64,000 nucleotides of DNA from Diphasiastrum complanatum (taxonomy: Eukaryota > Streptophyta > Lycopodiopsida > Lycopodiales > Lycopodiaceae), in assembly GCA_029204225.1 (NCBI GenBank), contig CM055092.1:69784252-69848251 (forward strand), written 5' to 3'. The notes below the pieces were generated by a model, which saw only the letters and a list, made by a program, of their open reading frames with translations, did not search any database and was not told where the DNA came from. The number at the start of each line of letters is the position of its first letter. The stretch's first letter is position 1. This document shows positions 52,480-63,814 of this stretch, in pieces. Both the position numbers and the translations under genes were made by a program.

Positions 52480-53870
52480 GTCAACAAAAACAAGTTCTAC
52501 GAAGACTATGGTTGAATGGAAGATATTTATGATGATCAAAATATATGACTTTCCTACGATGTTTTGCATATCGTGCAAGGAGATCACTTCCACATATATT
52601 ACAAGCATGGTATCCAGGAGTAGAAAAACCACCACACTCACTCAATCTAATATAATTGTTCATCATCCACATCAAAATATCTTTTAGGTCAAATTCTCGA
52701 GATCCGATAGGACGTGAAATGTCGTACACATGAATCCCTCTTCAAAGAATTTGCAACTCCTCAACAATAGGTTCTTGATAGACATCTATGTTTTTTATCT
52801 AAGTAAAAGATGACCTTTTTTCATTGCCATCCATGGAGGTATGTTGTAATTCACAAGCATCACTGGCCATGCTGTCCAAGTAGAAGATTGATGGCCATGA
52901 GAATTAATATCGTCCATGGCCGACCTAAGTTTCAAATGTGTTGGGTTGGTACAAAATATCGGCCACTCATCTTCGATGTGTTTTGCAGCCATACTATCAC
53001 ATTGTATTCTCATGACACCATTAGTGGATCTATTCCTAGCATGCCAATCCATCAATTCAGCCAAGGATTGGCAATAGAACATGGGTCTTGGAAAATGGTG
53101 CACAACCTTGGATGCAACTTTGGTCCCTTGCACATCTTGTCGATATCATGGGGATTCACATTTAGGGCAGCTTGTTTCTTATTCATGTACACCCCTGTAT
53201 AATATGCAATCATTTTGACATGCATGAATGCAGTCGTAGTCCATTCAAATATTTATTTTACATCTTTCCTTGAATTTGGAATTGTGTGCCCTTGGGTAAT
53301 AGTGAATGTAACAACCTATGACAAATGCCCAATGATGTTACAAACTTTGTCTACTAATTAGTGTTGAATTGAAACAAAAAACATCAAAGTTGTATGAAAA
53401 GTCACCTGAAGTATGCATCAACACTTTGATTACTCCATTTGTACACAACTTGAAGATTTAGGATGAGCAAGCATGCTGACAGTCTAGAAATATTTGCCCC
53501 TTCATATGAAGGAGTTGTAGCTTCAATTCTCATGCTTGTTTCACCTTCGGCTCTCATGTCTTCGATATTTCCTTGTGTTGTAAAGTAGCTTCTTGTGTAT
53601 AATTGTGATGTGCATCATTTCTATCAATTGGAGTGGTCTCATGTGGAGGATAGTACGAATGTCTCAAATCTTGCATTATACCATCTTCCTCTTGAAAACA
53701 ATGATTGTGTTCTTGATTTGAAATGTTGATTCATGTGCTCATTGATCATCGACAAAGCTACTCCAACGGTGCTTGTCGCATTTTTTGAACAGTTTTCCTA
53801 TGTTGTTTCAAAAACACATCAAGTCCAAGCCCTCCAAGATCCTCTTCATCTCCATAATACTATAAACTTC
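52480..53870 (-). pseudogene. CACTA transposase (Tnp2) fragment, minus strand
   Basis: Read right to left it begins near 53870 with an acidic segment (GDEEDLGGLGLDVFLKQ). Near 53470 comes the ACLLILNLQVVYKWSNQS motif of the Tnp2 N-terminus. Near 53230 lie CMSKMIAYYTGVYM and a damaged Cys pair. From 53133 to 52795 is the transposase core ending in WPVMLVNYNIPPW, and near 52729-52481 YHACNICGSDLL with HHKYLPFNHSLRR. These are the hallmarks of plant En/Spm TNPD (Tnp2). Multiple frameshifts are present. It ends where copia L begins. It is homologous to 57190-58745 in the same orientation. Confidence 0.85.
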
Positions 53871-54180
53871 AAAACATCATATAATATATAATGCATGTTA
53901 AAACAAAAAAAAAACAATATGGATGATGATAAACAATGGTAGAAACAAGACTTCATTACCAAGCATCATAAACAGGTTCATCAATCAGAATGTCACATGA
54001 TAGAAGTGCATCATAAAAGATGTTGGATAGAAAAAATTACACCACTTAATTACAAAAAAACATTGCATAACAAAAAAGTACACCATTCAATTATGAAATA
54101 GAGTTCATTACATTTTGTATAATAGATGACAAAAGACAATTATAATCATAGCTAATAAATATATTTTCTCCAGCTTGCAA
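53871..54180. other. AT-rich spacer, nothing recognised
   Basis: Short A-rich runs, no coding signal. Confidence 0.4.
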
Positions 54181-54194
54181 TGATTTACAACACA

Positions 54195-54590
54195 ACTACA
54201 CATATGGGCGTTTTGCCACGCGATGCTGCCACGCAAACCCAATACTTACCCAAAATTTTGACATTTTCTCTGGAGACCCTGCAGGTGAAATCCAGGCTAA
54301 AGGTGGGGTCCGACAATTTTTTTTTTTTTATTTATTTATTTTTTTTTTTGCGTAGCATTACCATGCGTGGTAGTGCCAAGCAAATTTTTTTTAAACCAAA
54401 ATTTAAAAGATGAGCACCAAAATATCTTCGCGTGATAGAGCCATGCATGGAAGTGTCACGTACAACTGTTATTTTATCGTCTCTCATGTGACATGTATTT
54501 CTGAAGATTTGCCACGTGTGGCAAATCTCCAGAGAAAATTCCAAAGAGTTGGATTTTGATACCGCCACACGTGACAAAATAAATTTGTTG
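54195..54590. repeat. Cluster of GCCACG(C/T)GTGGC-like motifs
   Basis: Variants of GCCACGYG or its complement occur near 54213, 54227, 54372, 54430, 54464, 54511 and 54565 in both orientations. They include a perfect inverted repeat AGATTTGCCAC-GT-GTGGCAAATCT at 54505-54528. Short motif arrays in both orientations are typical of CACTA subterminal regions, where TNPA-like proteins bind. No CACTACAA-type terminal repeat was identified next to it. Confidence 0.5.
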
Positions 54591-55290
54591 TAATTTTTTT
54601 CTTAAAACTATTTGAACAATATGTTGATAAACAAACAACTCGATCATTAATTTAAAGTAAATGATATTTTTTTTGAGGTTTTAAATAAGTGTGGACCAAT
54701 AATAAAATGATTATTATGTGATCATGAGTGTAAAAAATTCAAATTATTATTATGTCAAGTTATTGTGCTTTGACAAAATCATTATGTTTCGGAAATTTGT
54801 TGATAAAAAAAATGCAAATGTTATATATGTTTGTGTGTTTGCAAAGATGAAAGAATAATCAAACATTGTGGAAAAGTGTATTATTATCTTTCATATAATA
54901 ATGTGAATATATAATTTGCATGATTGTGCATACTTGATTGTGATGAATTGCATTGTCAACATTTTGGACTGAGCAAACGAGCAAAGAAGGAATATCGCAA
55001 CCAGCAAGTATATATTTTTTCTTATTTGAAATTATTTCGACCAGAGTGAAGTTATGAAGATATTGCTTTAATAGATTTTTAATATAGTAAGGATGTTTCA
55101 AAAGGAAAATGTTTTTGAGGTGTATATAAATGATCAATGTATGCTCACTAATCGTTTTCTTTGGTCAATCAATTTTTGCTAGATCTTTAATAAGATATAG
55201 ATTGCATTGAAAGCATTTGATTCAAAATGAATCATAAGTGATTGCCAGCAAAGAGAACTCAAGATAAACTTAAAAAATACAAGAATGTAT
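54591..55290. other. AT-rich spacer
   Basis: About 700 bp, very AT-rich. A 92-codon minus frame (55137-54859) shows no motif. Nothing else was seen. Confidence 0.4.
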
Positions 55291-55299
55291 TATAAAGAT

Positions 55300-58200
55300 G
55301 CAATAATTACGTAAACTATCATTTTATCACAAAAATGGTTGTGATATCTATATTTTATCATCATCACAAGAGTCAAATTCATCAGCCAATACATCTTGCA
55401 ACTCATCTCCGATTTCATTATCAATATAGTAGTCGGACCCTCTCTCAAAATTGTTGTTTGTATCTGAATCACTTGATTCATTTATAGTATTTTCTATAAT
55501 ATTTAGGGAACTTCGAGATATATATATATCCTTATCAACCATGTTTGTGTTGTCAATATTCAAGTCCTCCATTTCATTCTCAATGTATGCAGTTTCAAAT
55601 ACATGTATTGCGCATGGCTTAACTTGAGCAACATACCACCACTTGTTGTTTAGTCGATGCGGTTGAAAAAATACCTACACATTTCACAATGTTAAGTTGA
55701 AAAATTTGTTTAAACATGGAACTAAGCACAATAGTTAATTGTAATGAAATAGTGTATATTATTGAATATGAATGACGAGGCAATACCAATGTGTCTGAAA
55801 AATCCATGCTTAATGTCTTGGTTGAATTGATAGCAAAAAATCCACTACGATCTCTTTTCATGGTTGCATTTGACCCTTGATAATTGATTTTGAGTCATTT
55901 CACATCAAACAGAAAATATTTACCATTTTCACCAAATCACACTTCATATATATCTTGAATAGTTCCTACATACTCAAGCTCTCCAGAGATTGGACTTTGG
56001 TCTCAGCAACTACTCCGACTTTCCTGATTGAAAGATGTCATCACACCATAATCATAAGTTTGTTGTTGCATATCAACTCGTTCAACGCGATGATGATGAC
56101 CATATGCCCACATTGCACTACACTTTTGATACTGCCACATATTAAGACAATAACCAATCATTATACAAGTACATTGTATTTTATTTTTTAAAAAAAAACA
56201 ATAAACAAACCTTCCAATCACATCCTCTTGCAAAGTATCATTCCATGTCAGATATGACTTGTCCCATTGATCTTGCTTGTTGGAGTGTGTCAACCATCCA
56301 TTCTATGGTTGTGGGCAATGGCTCAACATCATGTGAAGGTGCAACATGACCCCTATGCCTATTATGTCAGTGTCTATTTCTAGCCAATGTTCTTTTTTAC
56401 TTCTCTTGTTCATATGATTCCAACCACTTATCCATCACTCCAAAACTATAGAGCATGCAAGTAGAAAAAAAAATTCTAAGAAAAGGTGCCATTTTCTTAG
56501 GAACACCTATACCTTGGGGTTTTTCGCCTTTACCTCATTGTTCTCCTCATCATTCCATAGCCGTGGAGTAGATGGATGTATTTGAAGCAAAAATTCAATG
56601 AGATAAATAAGAGATTCTTGCACTAACCACCCCTTGGCCATGCTTCCCTCCGGTCTTGCCTTTTGATGCACCTTTCATGAATCTCTCCAAAAAAAACGTC
56701 CACCTATAAACATTTATTGCATGATGAGAGCAATGTTCAATGACAGAGAAAAAAAATGATGCTAAATATATTGAAGCCACAAAAACCAAAATCATATATT
56801 TTGTACCTTGAGTGCACAGGACCAACAATACCAATTTCTTGGACAAAGTACACAAGCAGATGCACTTGTATGTCCAAGATGGAGGTTGGATGCACTTGTA
56901 TGTCCAAGATGGAGGTTGGATATTCTCTCTCAAAAAGACATACAGCCTCCACTATATCTTTATGTTTTTTTTCCACATCTATATCATGAATCTCCTTGTC
57001 ACACATCCATCTACATCAAATTTGGAGTATATGATCATCACATGACTTTATCGAACTCGTATGTAAAATAAATATGCAATAGCATAAAACATGAGTGAAA
57101 TAAATGTAAGTACCTGACAATGGATGCTAATTTGTAATTGATATCATGAAGTTGATAATTAGACAACCATGAACACACATTGGAAATATGTACTCAAGCA
57201 ACTTTAGCCAATCATGAGATTTAAGACCATGAAGTTTTCATTCTGTTGTGAATGATGTTCACAGTGAATGAGCAAAAGAAGTTGGTGTTCTCATCTCGCA
57301 AATGACTGACCATACATACTTGTACTCTTCCTTGGTAAGAATCCAAGGTGCTCTTTGAATGATATGAGTATTTCCATATGTACCCGATTTTGGCCAATAC
57401 TCTTTTTTTGTCTTTGATTCTTGTAGGTCTTGTCTTCCATTAATACTATCTTTATCACCCAACAAGTGTTTCCATAGGCATCCTTGTTTCCATCTTTCCT
57501 CCAAATCCCCTTCTTTGTGTATTTTGAAACGAATGATCCTCATGTAAGTATTTGCAATAATCTTCATATACAACTTTGCTTAGATGACGTGAGTGTCGAG
57601 CATCAATATTCGGTCCACAAACGAGACACGCGTGATATTCGAAAGTTGTAAAACCTCAAGAAATAAAATGCAATTCAAGTTATAGCTTAAATAGCAAATC
57701 AGAAAAAACAAATATATAGAAAATATAGATGATCTCATTTTCTAGTCAACTGAACAATCACCCAATTCTGGATAGTCATGCAGCGTCCACATTAGAATTG
57801 TGCGCAACAAAAAGTTGTTGTCTTGTATTAGATGTGAGATGTCATATGCTTGGACACCCTTCCATATTAGCTCCAATTCTTCAACTAACGGTGCAAGGTA
57901 GACATTCATATTTTTACTTTGTGTTTTCCAAGAATTAAAAATGCTAACATGAGATGTCCTTTTTTTTTTATAGTAAGCCAAGGTGGAATGTTGTAGTTGA
58001 CCAATACCACTGGCCAAGTAGACCATGTGCTTGACATCTTGCCAAAGGGATTCACCCCATCTATTGCAAGTCCAAATCTTATGTTTCTAGATTCACTTGC
58101 AAAACATGAATACTCTTTGTCAACGTGTTTCCATGTAGGAGAATCTGAGGGTACTCTCGTAACCCCATCTGAAGAACGGTGGTTCGCATGCCAGTTCATC

Positions 58201-58745
58201 AATTCTACAAGGGATTTGCAATGAAACAATCATTGCCAATCGTGGAATGATTGGAAAATGTCACAACACCTTGCATGGGATAGTGGTCCCTTGCAAATCA
58301 TCTCGATATCGAGGAATCTCACATACAAGACAATTTTTTAGTCCTTGATACTCACCATGATACGAGATGCAATCCTTTGGACAAGCATGATGTTGTGTAT
58401 AGTCCATTCCCATTGCATTCAACATCTGCATGCCTCGGCTAGCATGCTATTTCTTTTTGGGAGTAGTTTGCACAATACCCTGCATATAACCAAATGAGTT
58501 TTCATAACATGAAACACAATTGCCTATTCAACTAAAATTTCAAGTACACACGTAGTTAAATAAAAAATAATTCAATCCTCTTTACCCAAATAAAGATGTA
58601 ACACTTGTATCACTCCATTTATATTTTGCTTGGAGATTCAATAGAAGCAACGCAGCGGCCAAACGAGATGTCTTTGATCCAGGGTATAATGGTGTATGTG
58701 ATTCTTCTCTCAGTTACTTCCTTTCCTCTTTAGTCACAAAAGAAT
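55300..58745 (-). pseudogene. CACTA (En/Spm) transposase gene, near full length, minus strand
   Basis: Right to left. The Tnp2 N-terminus has LAAALLLLNLQAKYKWSD near 58650, MNAMGMDYTQHHACPKDCISYHG near 58410 and a Cys pair CLVCEIPRYRDD near 58310. The core follows with LVELMNWHAN...WPVVLVNYNIPPW (58229-57960). A NLLLRTILMWTLHDYPELGDCS segment is near 57770 and KLHGLKSHDWLKLLEYIFP near 57210. Next is a DUF4218-like region (57060-56590) with FVQEIGIVGPVHSRY and FLERFMKG, then a DUF4216-like region (55980-55560) with YVGTIQDIYEV, MKRDRSGFFAINS and WWYVAQVKPCAIHVFET. An acidic Asn/Asp-rich tail ends at 55290. Many stops and frameshifts make it inactive. This is the most complete CACTA gene in the window. 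Confidence 0.88.
56861..56920. repeat. Perfect 30-bp tandem duplication
   Basis: Units 56861-56890 and 56891-56920 are identical. On the minus strand the duplication adds 10 in-frame residues (IQPPSWTYKC in one frame, PTSILDIQVH in another) in the DUF4218-like region of the CACTA gene. Confidence 0.95.
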
Positions 58746-58859
58746 CGGTACCATGTTCAATGGGTTCTTTTATATTGTTACGATGCTCATACACATCATT
58801 TATCAATGTCTTTATAATTTCAACTTCATCTTGCATAGAACAATTATGTTCATCACTTG

Positions 58860-59118
58860 AACTTGATTTTGAGGAAGAAGAAGAGTTAGGTCAAGACCGA
58901 TTTGTCTTGCGACGTTGTTGGTCATCTATTCTCATCATGGCTCGTATTCCCATCTGCTCACGATAAGATAGTTGATCTATATGTGGCCCATTATATCCCA
59001 ATCTTGTGGCAGATATAGAATGTCTGTGATCATCATCACTAGAACTAGATGACAATTCGTATTCCTTGAAACATGGGAAAAAAAATAAGACATCAAAATT
59101 GAACAACAATTTATACAA
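58860..59118 (-). pseudogene. Unassigned Ser/Asp-rich piece upstream of Tnp2
   Basis: A minus-strand open frame of 75 codons (59118-58891) with ELSSSSSDDDHRHS and REQMGIRAMMRIDDQQRRK. It lies just before the Tnp2 part and may be an upstream exon of the transposase or a linker. No domain recognised. Confidence 0.3.
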
Positions 59119-59309
59119 AATTGGAACTTAAATCAAGATATGAGAATTGAACATAATTTTCAAAAAACACAAATACAACTATTAAGACTATTCACGTTCT
59201 CAAAATAAAAGATATCATCTTATAACTCAACTATAATTGAATATGAAGAATGTTTAACTAATTAGATTAACACCATTGTATATCATTTCAATATATTTGA
59301 ATAGTTTAT

Positions 59310-59540
59310 GAAAATTGAACGTTATTTCTTAAACCTAAACATCAAACATCATATCCAATTTGAAACTTATATAAGACATCTTAATCGAACATTATATTAT
59401 AATTGAAACTGAAACAAGACATTGAAAATTGAGCATTATTTCTAAAAGCTTAACATCAAACATCATATCAAATGTGAACTTGAATGAGACATCCAAAACA
59501 AACATCATATCCAAATTAAAAGCCAATAAGACATCCAAAT
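59310..59540. repeat. Degenerate tandem repeat, 114-bp period
   Basis: ATCAAACATCATATC occurs at 59341 and 59455 and a shortened third copy near 59498. AAAATTGA(A/G)C(G/A)TTATTT occurs at 59311 and 59425. Very AT-rich. Confidence 0.75.
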
Positions 59541-59589
59541 TGAACTCAAATAAAAAAGATGTACTTTTGGTATTTACAATGCACATGTC

Positions 59590-60130
59590 TATGTTGGCTC
59601 AAAACTTTTTGTACACGTCTTGGTAGAGGATGATTGAAGCTATAGTTGATGAATAGTTCTTCACCACATTTAATAGGTCTGATTGCACAAACCATTACAT
59701 ATGTAGCTTTCACATGTCGAGAAAAATAATCTTCTTTTCCATTGATGCATTCTTCAAAGTCACAATTAGTTAATGAAGGGCGACAAATAGAACTATTTAT
59801 ATATGCAGCGATGTTTCCATGTATTTATGGACGCCCATCGATGTACATACGATGTGCTTTTGAAACACTTTTTCCTTGCATGCGCCTCTTTCCAAAGAAC
59901 AAGCATTGGAATTTAAACCATATATTTGCATTCTCCATTGGTGGCGACATAGAGCATGCCAATCACCCCAATTGTATTGAGATCCTGCATATATGCCATT
60001 AATGTGACAACACTATTCAAAGGAACATCAATGCTAGTGAAAGAAAATAAACCTAATCCGGCATTGGGAAACCGCTCACTAGGATTAATTATGTATATGA
60101 CCCCAATATGAAAATGATGTCCCACATAAT
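59590..60130 (-). pseudogene. SET-domain protein pseudogene
   Basis: Read on the minus strand, 60125-59990 encodes a SET N-terminal signature (NAGLGLFSFTSIDVPLNSVV). A frame change follows near 59930, then RMYIDGRP, a TAA codon, HGNIAAYINSS, CRPSLTN and VKATYVMVCAIRPIKCGEE followed by LFINYSF (59855-59640). GNIAAYINS and GEELFINYSF correspond to the SET motifs GN-x-x-R-F-x-N-H-S and GEELTYDY. In active SET methyltransferases these form the cofactor and substrate site; here the His of NHS is Ser. The frameshift and stop make it a pseudogene. It lies among CACTA genes in the same orientation. Confidence 0.68.
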
Positions 60131-60680
60131 GGTAGTGGTATCATATCAGGCCAACATGAATATTTCTTTCTATCAAACGGCTTAACTACTGCATGTAGAT
60201 GAGGAGGAAGGTGAGATTCGATCAACGAATTTAAAACATTTTTGGACAAGTTGATAGTCCGTAAAAAAAACTTTGTTCATTTTCAAATCTTGTCAAAATG
60301 TGTCCAAGTCGTGTTCTTTTTTTTAATGGAGTAGCTAAGATAGAAGAATTTGTATGATTTTATGTTGAGTGTGATGGAATGCACAATATTTGTATGTGGT
60401 GATATCATGAGTTGGATAGAGCTTGGGATAGGATTTTCACAAGGTGTTGTGGATTGGATACAATCTATGTGTGATGACACTATCGGATGATCAGAATCAA
60501 TGCAAGCAAGATCAATGTCAAGTGTCACGGTGGTGGAGTGAGTGGATATATGAGACATAGGAACCTCCACATTACTCGGTTCGTAGTCACTAGTGACCTC
60601 ATCAGTAAAATCATCAACTAGAATTTGTCCAATTCCAAAGATGATCCAAAATTGATATTTCTTATCTTGTTGATAAGATT
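60131..60680 (-). pseudogene. Acidic/Ser-Thr-rich reading frame next to the SET domain
   Basis: A minus frame from about 60625 to 60283 encodes an acidic start (VDDFTDEVTSDYEPSN) followed by a Ser/Thr/His-rich, low-complexity region. It is on the same strand as, and upstream of, the SET domain, so it might be its N-terminal extension. No known domain. Confidence 0.3.
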
Positions 60681-60682
60681 GT

Positions 60683-60726
60683 CAATTGTTCAAGAGGTTG
60701 ACACCAATTGTCCAAGAGGTTGACAC
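60683..60726. repeat. Tandem 22-bp duplication
   Basis: CAATTGT(T/C)CAAGAGGTTGACAC occurs twice in a row, with one difference. Confidence 0.9.
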
Positions 60727-60759
60727 CAATGTACTATTTTGCAAGAGATAAAAGTATAC

Positions 60760-60975
60760 ATGCATTAGTCTTTTTTTTTCAAATACATTGTGTATTATGA
60801 AGGCCAATACTAAGCAAATAAAATATACCTCCAAAACCACATCAGGCTCCTCAACATGCTTTCCAAACTTCCACAAATATTGTGCCACAATTCGTCTTGG
60901 TCGAGTTTTAAATCCGTTGCATTGCTTACACTCACAATATATATTTTTGTTGTACTCTTTTTTATACTGATTTTA
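60760..60975 (-). pseudogene. Cys-rich CxCxxC motif fragment, minus strand
   Basis: The minus strand encodes CECKQCNGFKTRPRRIV followed by AQYLWKFG. The C-x-C-x-x-C...H/R pattern resembles the small zinc-binding N-terminal (transposase-associated) domain of plant CACTA proteins. It would then be the start of the CACTA gene, with the SET segment lying between it and Tnp2. The match is short, so this is tentative. Confidence 0.35.
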
Positions 60976-61117
60976 CTTGTTTCAAGACATTTCTTAAGTA
61001 GATGACATATTTGTTGGTTGATCGTGATAAAGATATTTGATTTGTAATATATCAATAAGATTAATATTAAATCTTATTGACAAAATACAAATTACATACA
61101 AGGCATCAACTTTGAGA

Positions 61118-61516
61118 TTAATGGTAGACTTCTAACAAGACCAATCGAGTACTGGAGTTTGCAAAATAACCAAATCAATCAAGACTAGCTTCATATTTAG
61201 GCTATATTAAGTGCATCTAAATTGACTATTTGGCAATTGCTCCTCTAATCACTATGATCAAGCAATCAAAACAACCTTAAATGTTTGTAGGATAGCAAAT
61301 CACTTCACTATCATTCAATTAACTATGTAGATCATCAAAAACATCCTCATCAAAATAGTTATGAGATCTAGGATTGTCCATGGTTAGAAATAGACCTTAA
61401 ACTCTACCATCTAATGTGAATTTACGATCGATGCATGTGGTCTATTGGCTTCCATATATGAGATCAGGAGGATTGGCTTGGGCCATTTTCTACTTCAAGA
61501 AGGGTTGTGGAAGGAT
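61118..61516. repeat. Direct repeat, copy 1 (flanks the RAD7-like fragment)
   Basis: GACTTCTAACAAGACCAATC near 61130 and the block 61343-61516 (GAGATCTAGGATTGTCCATG, CTATTGGCTTCCATATATGAG, CCATTTTCTACTTCAA) recur at 62500-62525 and 62577-62758 with about 90% identity by eye. Confidence 0.85.
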
Positions 61517-61599
61517 TAATAGCTTCCTTAGAGGCTCAAAAAATTGCAATCGCCTCAAACTTGAAAGCTTCTCTAGTGGAATGGATTCCTTTCAAGATG

Positions 61600-61910
61600 C
61601 TGGAGACGATAATTTAAATGCCAAGAACTCCTCATCCATCTTTGCCAAATGTGGATGTTCTTTGTGCAAATATGGAGTACATTATGTCTTTACAAAATGT
61701 TTTAGACACGATGAAGAAAGTTTTTTGTGCAAAACTTTGTGATAATAAAAAATTGGACTACAAGATCCTACGCCTTCTTGTGGATGGAGCTCCGTCCACC
61801 ATTGCACTTCATGATTGCTCTTTTATCTTTGACCAAGAATTGATAAAAATCCTTCCATAATGCTTCAAAAATTCTATTGATGTAAGTCCTATGACACTGT
61901 TTGATTACCA
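61600..61910 (+). pseudogene. RAD7-like LRR protein, exon fragment 1
   Basis: The frame around 61618-61900 encodes PHPSLPNVDVL...SLQNVLDTMKKVF, then KLCDNKKLDYKILRLLVDG and ALHDCSFIFDQELIKIL, followed by TAA and CFKNSID. This looks like the region before the leucine-rich repeats of plant RAD7/Rhp7-like proteins. In yeast, Rad7 takes part in global genome nucleotide-excision repair. The TAA at 61858 would be CAA before a transition. A consensus donor GTAAGT follows at 61882. The 5' part of the gene is missing. Identification is from memory of the family and needs a search. Confidence 0.55.
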
Positions 61911-62034
61911 ATTTTGAAAATGTCATTTTGCAACTTTGGCCTACCTAGTCACTAGAAAATGGAAATAACCAAAGGTAAAATGGAAATATGAAATAATATG
62001 CTAAAGCACTGCTACTAGTCTGAGAATATTATGA

Positions 62035-62393
62035 TTATGTCATATCTTCGAACAATGTTTTTGAAAGGAGCATACAAGTTGACTGATAAAGGCATGTCGA
62101 CTATGATTGAATCAGCTCCACAGTTGACTAGTCTGGTTGTCAGTCTATGCTCTCTTATTTCAGAAGCAGGAGTTAAAGAAGTTGTTGACAGTTTGGCTTC
62201 AAAGTTGAACTCTCTCTCTTTGGAGGGCTACGCACATATGAATGGGCCTAAATTACTTCCATCATTGACTAAGCTGCATGAATTGACACAATTTTTTTTT
62301 GGTGGAGTTGGTGGTATCACTAATGATGTCTTGAGTGAGCTTCTTGTGCACATTAGTGTGAAACTTGAGGAACTATAACTTTCAGATTGTCTG
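62035..62393 (+). pseudogene. RAD7-like LRR protein, exon fragment 2
   Basis: Encodes leucine-rich repeats of the Cys-containing type: LKGAYKLTDKGMSTMIESAP, LTSLVVSLCSLISEAGVKEV, LNSLSLEGYAHMNGPKLLP and ITNDVLSELLVHISVKLEEL. A TAA (62376-62378) interrupts just before LSDCL, after which TGTCTGTAAGT could be a splice donor. Spacing from fragment 1, with an intron-like gap of ~130 bp, fits two neighbouring exons of one gene. Downstream LRR exons are not found; instead the second copy of the direct repeat follows. Confidence 0.6.
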
Positions 62394-62489
62394 TAAGTGC
62401 TTGAATGCTCTCAATATCCCATACGGTTGAGTGACCTTGTAGCACTTGAGAATTCAACACAATACATTTAGTTGTTAATAACAATGGAT

Positions 62490-62758
62490 CTTAATGGTTT
62501 AGACTTCTAACAAGACCAATCAAGAACAATGTACTCAAACATTAAAATTGCATCTCGTCAATGAATGTACAAAATGATCCTCATCAAAATAGTTAAAGAT
62601 CAACTTGAATATGAGATCTAGGATTGTCCATGGTTAGAAATAGATCTTAATTCTACCATCTAATGTGAATTTACCATCGATGCAAGTGGTCTATTGGCTT
62701 CCATATATGAGTGAGTGGCCTAGGCCATTTTCTACTTCAAAAAGGGTCGTGAAAGGAC
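62490..62758. repeat. Direct repeat, copy 2
   Basis: Second copy of 61118-61516. Inside it is a 16-bp insertion (AAAGATCAACTTGAAT at about 62594-62610) relative to copy 1. Confidence 0.85.
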
Positions 62759-63814
62759 AGATAGGTAGGTGGCGATGGATTGTTTTTGGAAATCAGATGT
62801 AATCATGTCTAAAATTAGTGTCGATCTAAATAACATACACAACTTTTCAATGTATGTTTGAAATTTTAAGTTACATTGATATTTAAAAGAAACATATACA
62901 TCACTAAATTATCATATACTACTAAATTCAAGCTGTATTATAAAAATCTCTCATCGAAATGTAATCACAATGTGTCATTTGCCACTAAAAGTGATTCATA
63001 TTTATATATAATGGTCTTGGGCCAAGCCCTACATTAGTCGAGAGACTATTACAAAAGATGCACAACTTTGGTGCAATTCTAGACAATGTAGAAGTTTAAC
63101 CTTTTAGACAAGTAACCTTCTAAAGGCCGTTAAACTTTCTACATCATGATTCCTCATGGTCTTACAATACACATGCCATGGAATAGGATTTACTTATAGG
63201 GTGACATGCCCACACCCTAGCATACAAAAAAGTTGACTTTCTACAAAATTGCCAACCTGAATTTACAATTGAATTTACAAAAGGAATTATATTTTAAACA
63301 TGTCTTTTGAAGCCAAATTTGGACTTGTTGTAAAGTCGGAATCTGCCAACACTCACTAATACATTACAAGTCCAATAATTATGGCGACAAAGATTGTAAG
63401 CAGGACTCTTCAACTGCAATCATGAATTCTACTCATCAATATCAGCTGCACATTCATTGGATAATTTGGATAGGTATTCTTTGATGTGTGCCACTGATAT
63501 TTCTGGAATAGATATTGATTTGTCCACGGTATAGCCATGTGCTTTAATTGTTTTTTTGCCTTTGATTTTCATGCATGAACAACCGTATATCTACATCCAT
63601 ATATTGTGGTCCGTCGTTGTTCGGAATCCATTATTTCTCTAAGCAATTTTTGTACAGCTCCCAGTTGTCAACTTGTCTCTGGTTTCTACACCGTTTATTA
63701 GATTTTGGTTCATACCATAATGCTTTAAACTTTGTGGCCAAGCCTTCTGAGTTTTTCTTCACTTCGACAACTTTTGCCACCCAAACAGGTATGGAACCCT
63801 CCACAACATCTTAA
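62759..63814. other. AT-rich region without recognised genes
   Basis: No motif-bearing ORF. A plus frame at 63575-63814 is open for 79 codons but rich in Phe, Ser and Leu without any domain, probably chance. No transposon ends were seen. Confidence 0.4.

Noticed and set aside
59392-59626. Small ORFs on both strands in the AT-rich 114-bp repeat
   Set aside because: They follow the tandem repeat and code for low-complexity peptides.
63575-63814. 79-codon plus ORF before the terminal gag fragment
   Set aside because: No motif, hydrophobic low-quality composition, probably chance in AT-rich DNA.
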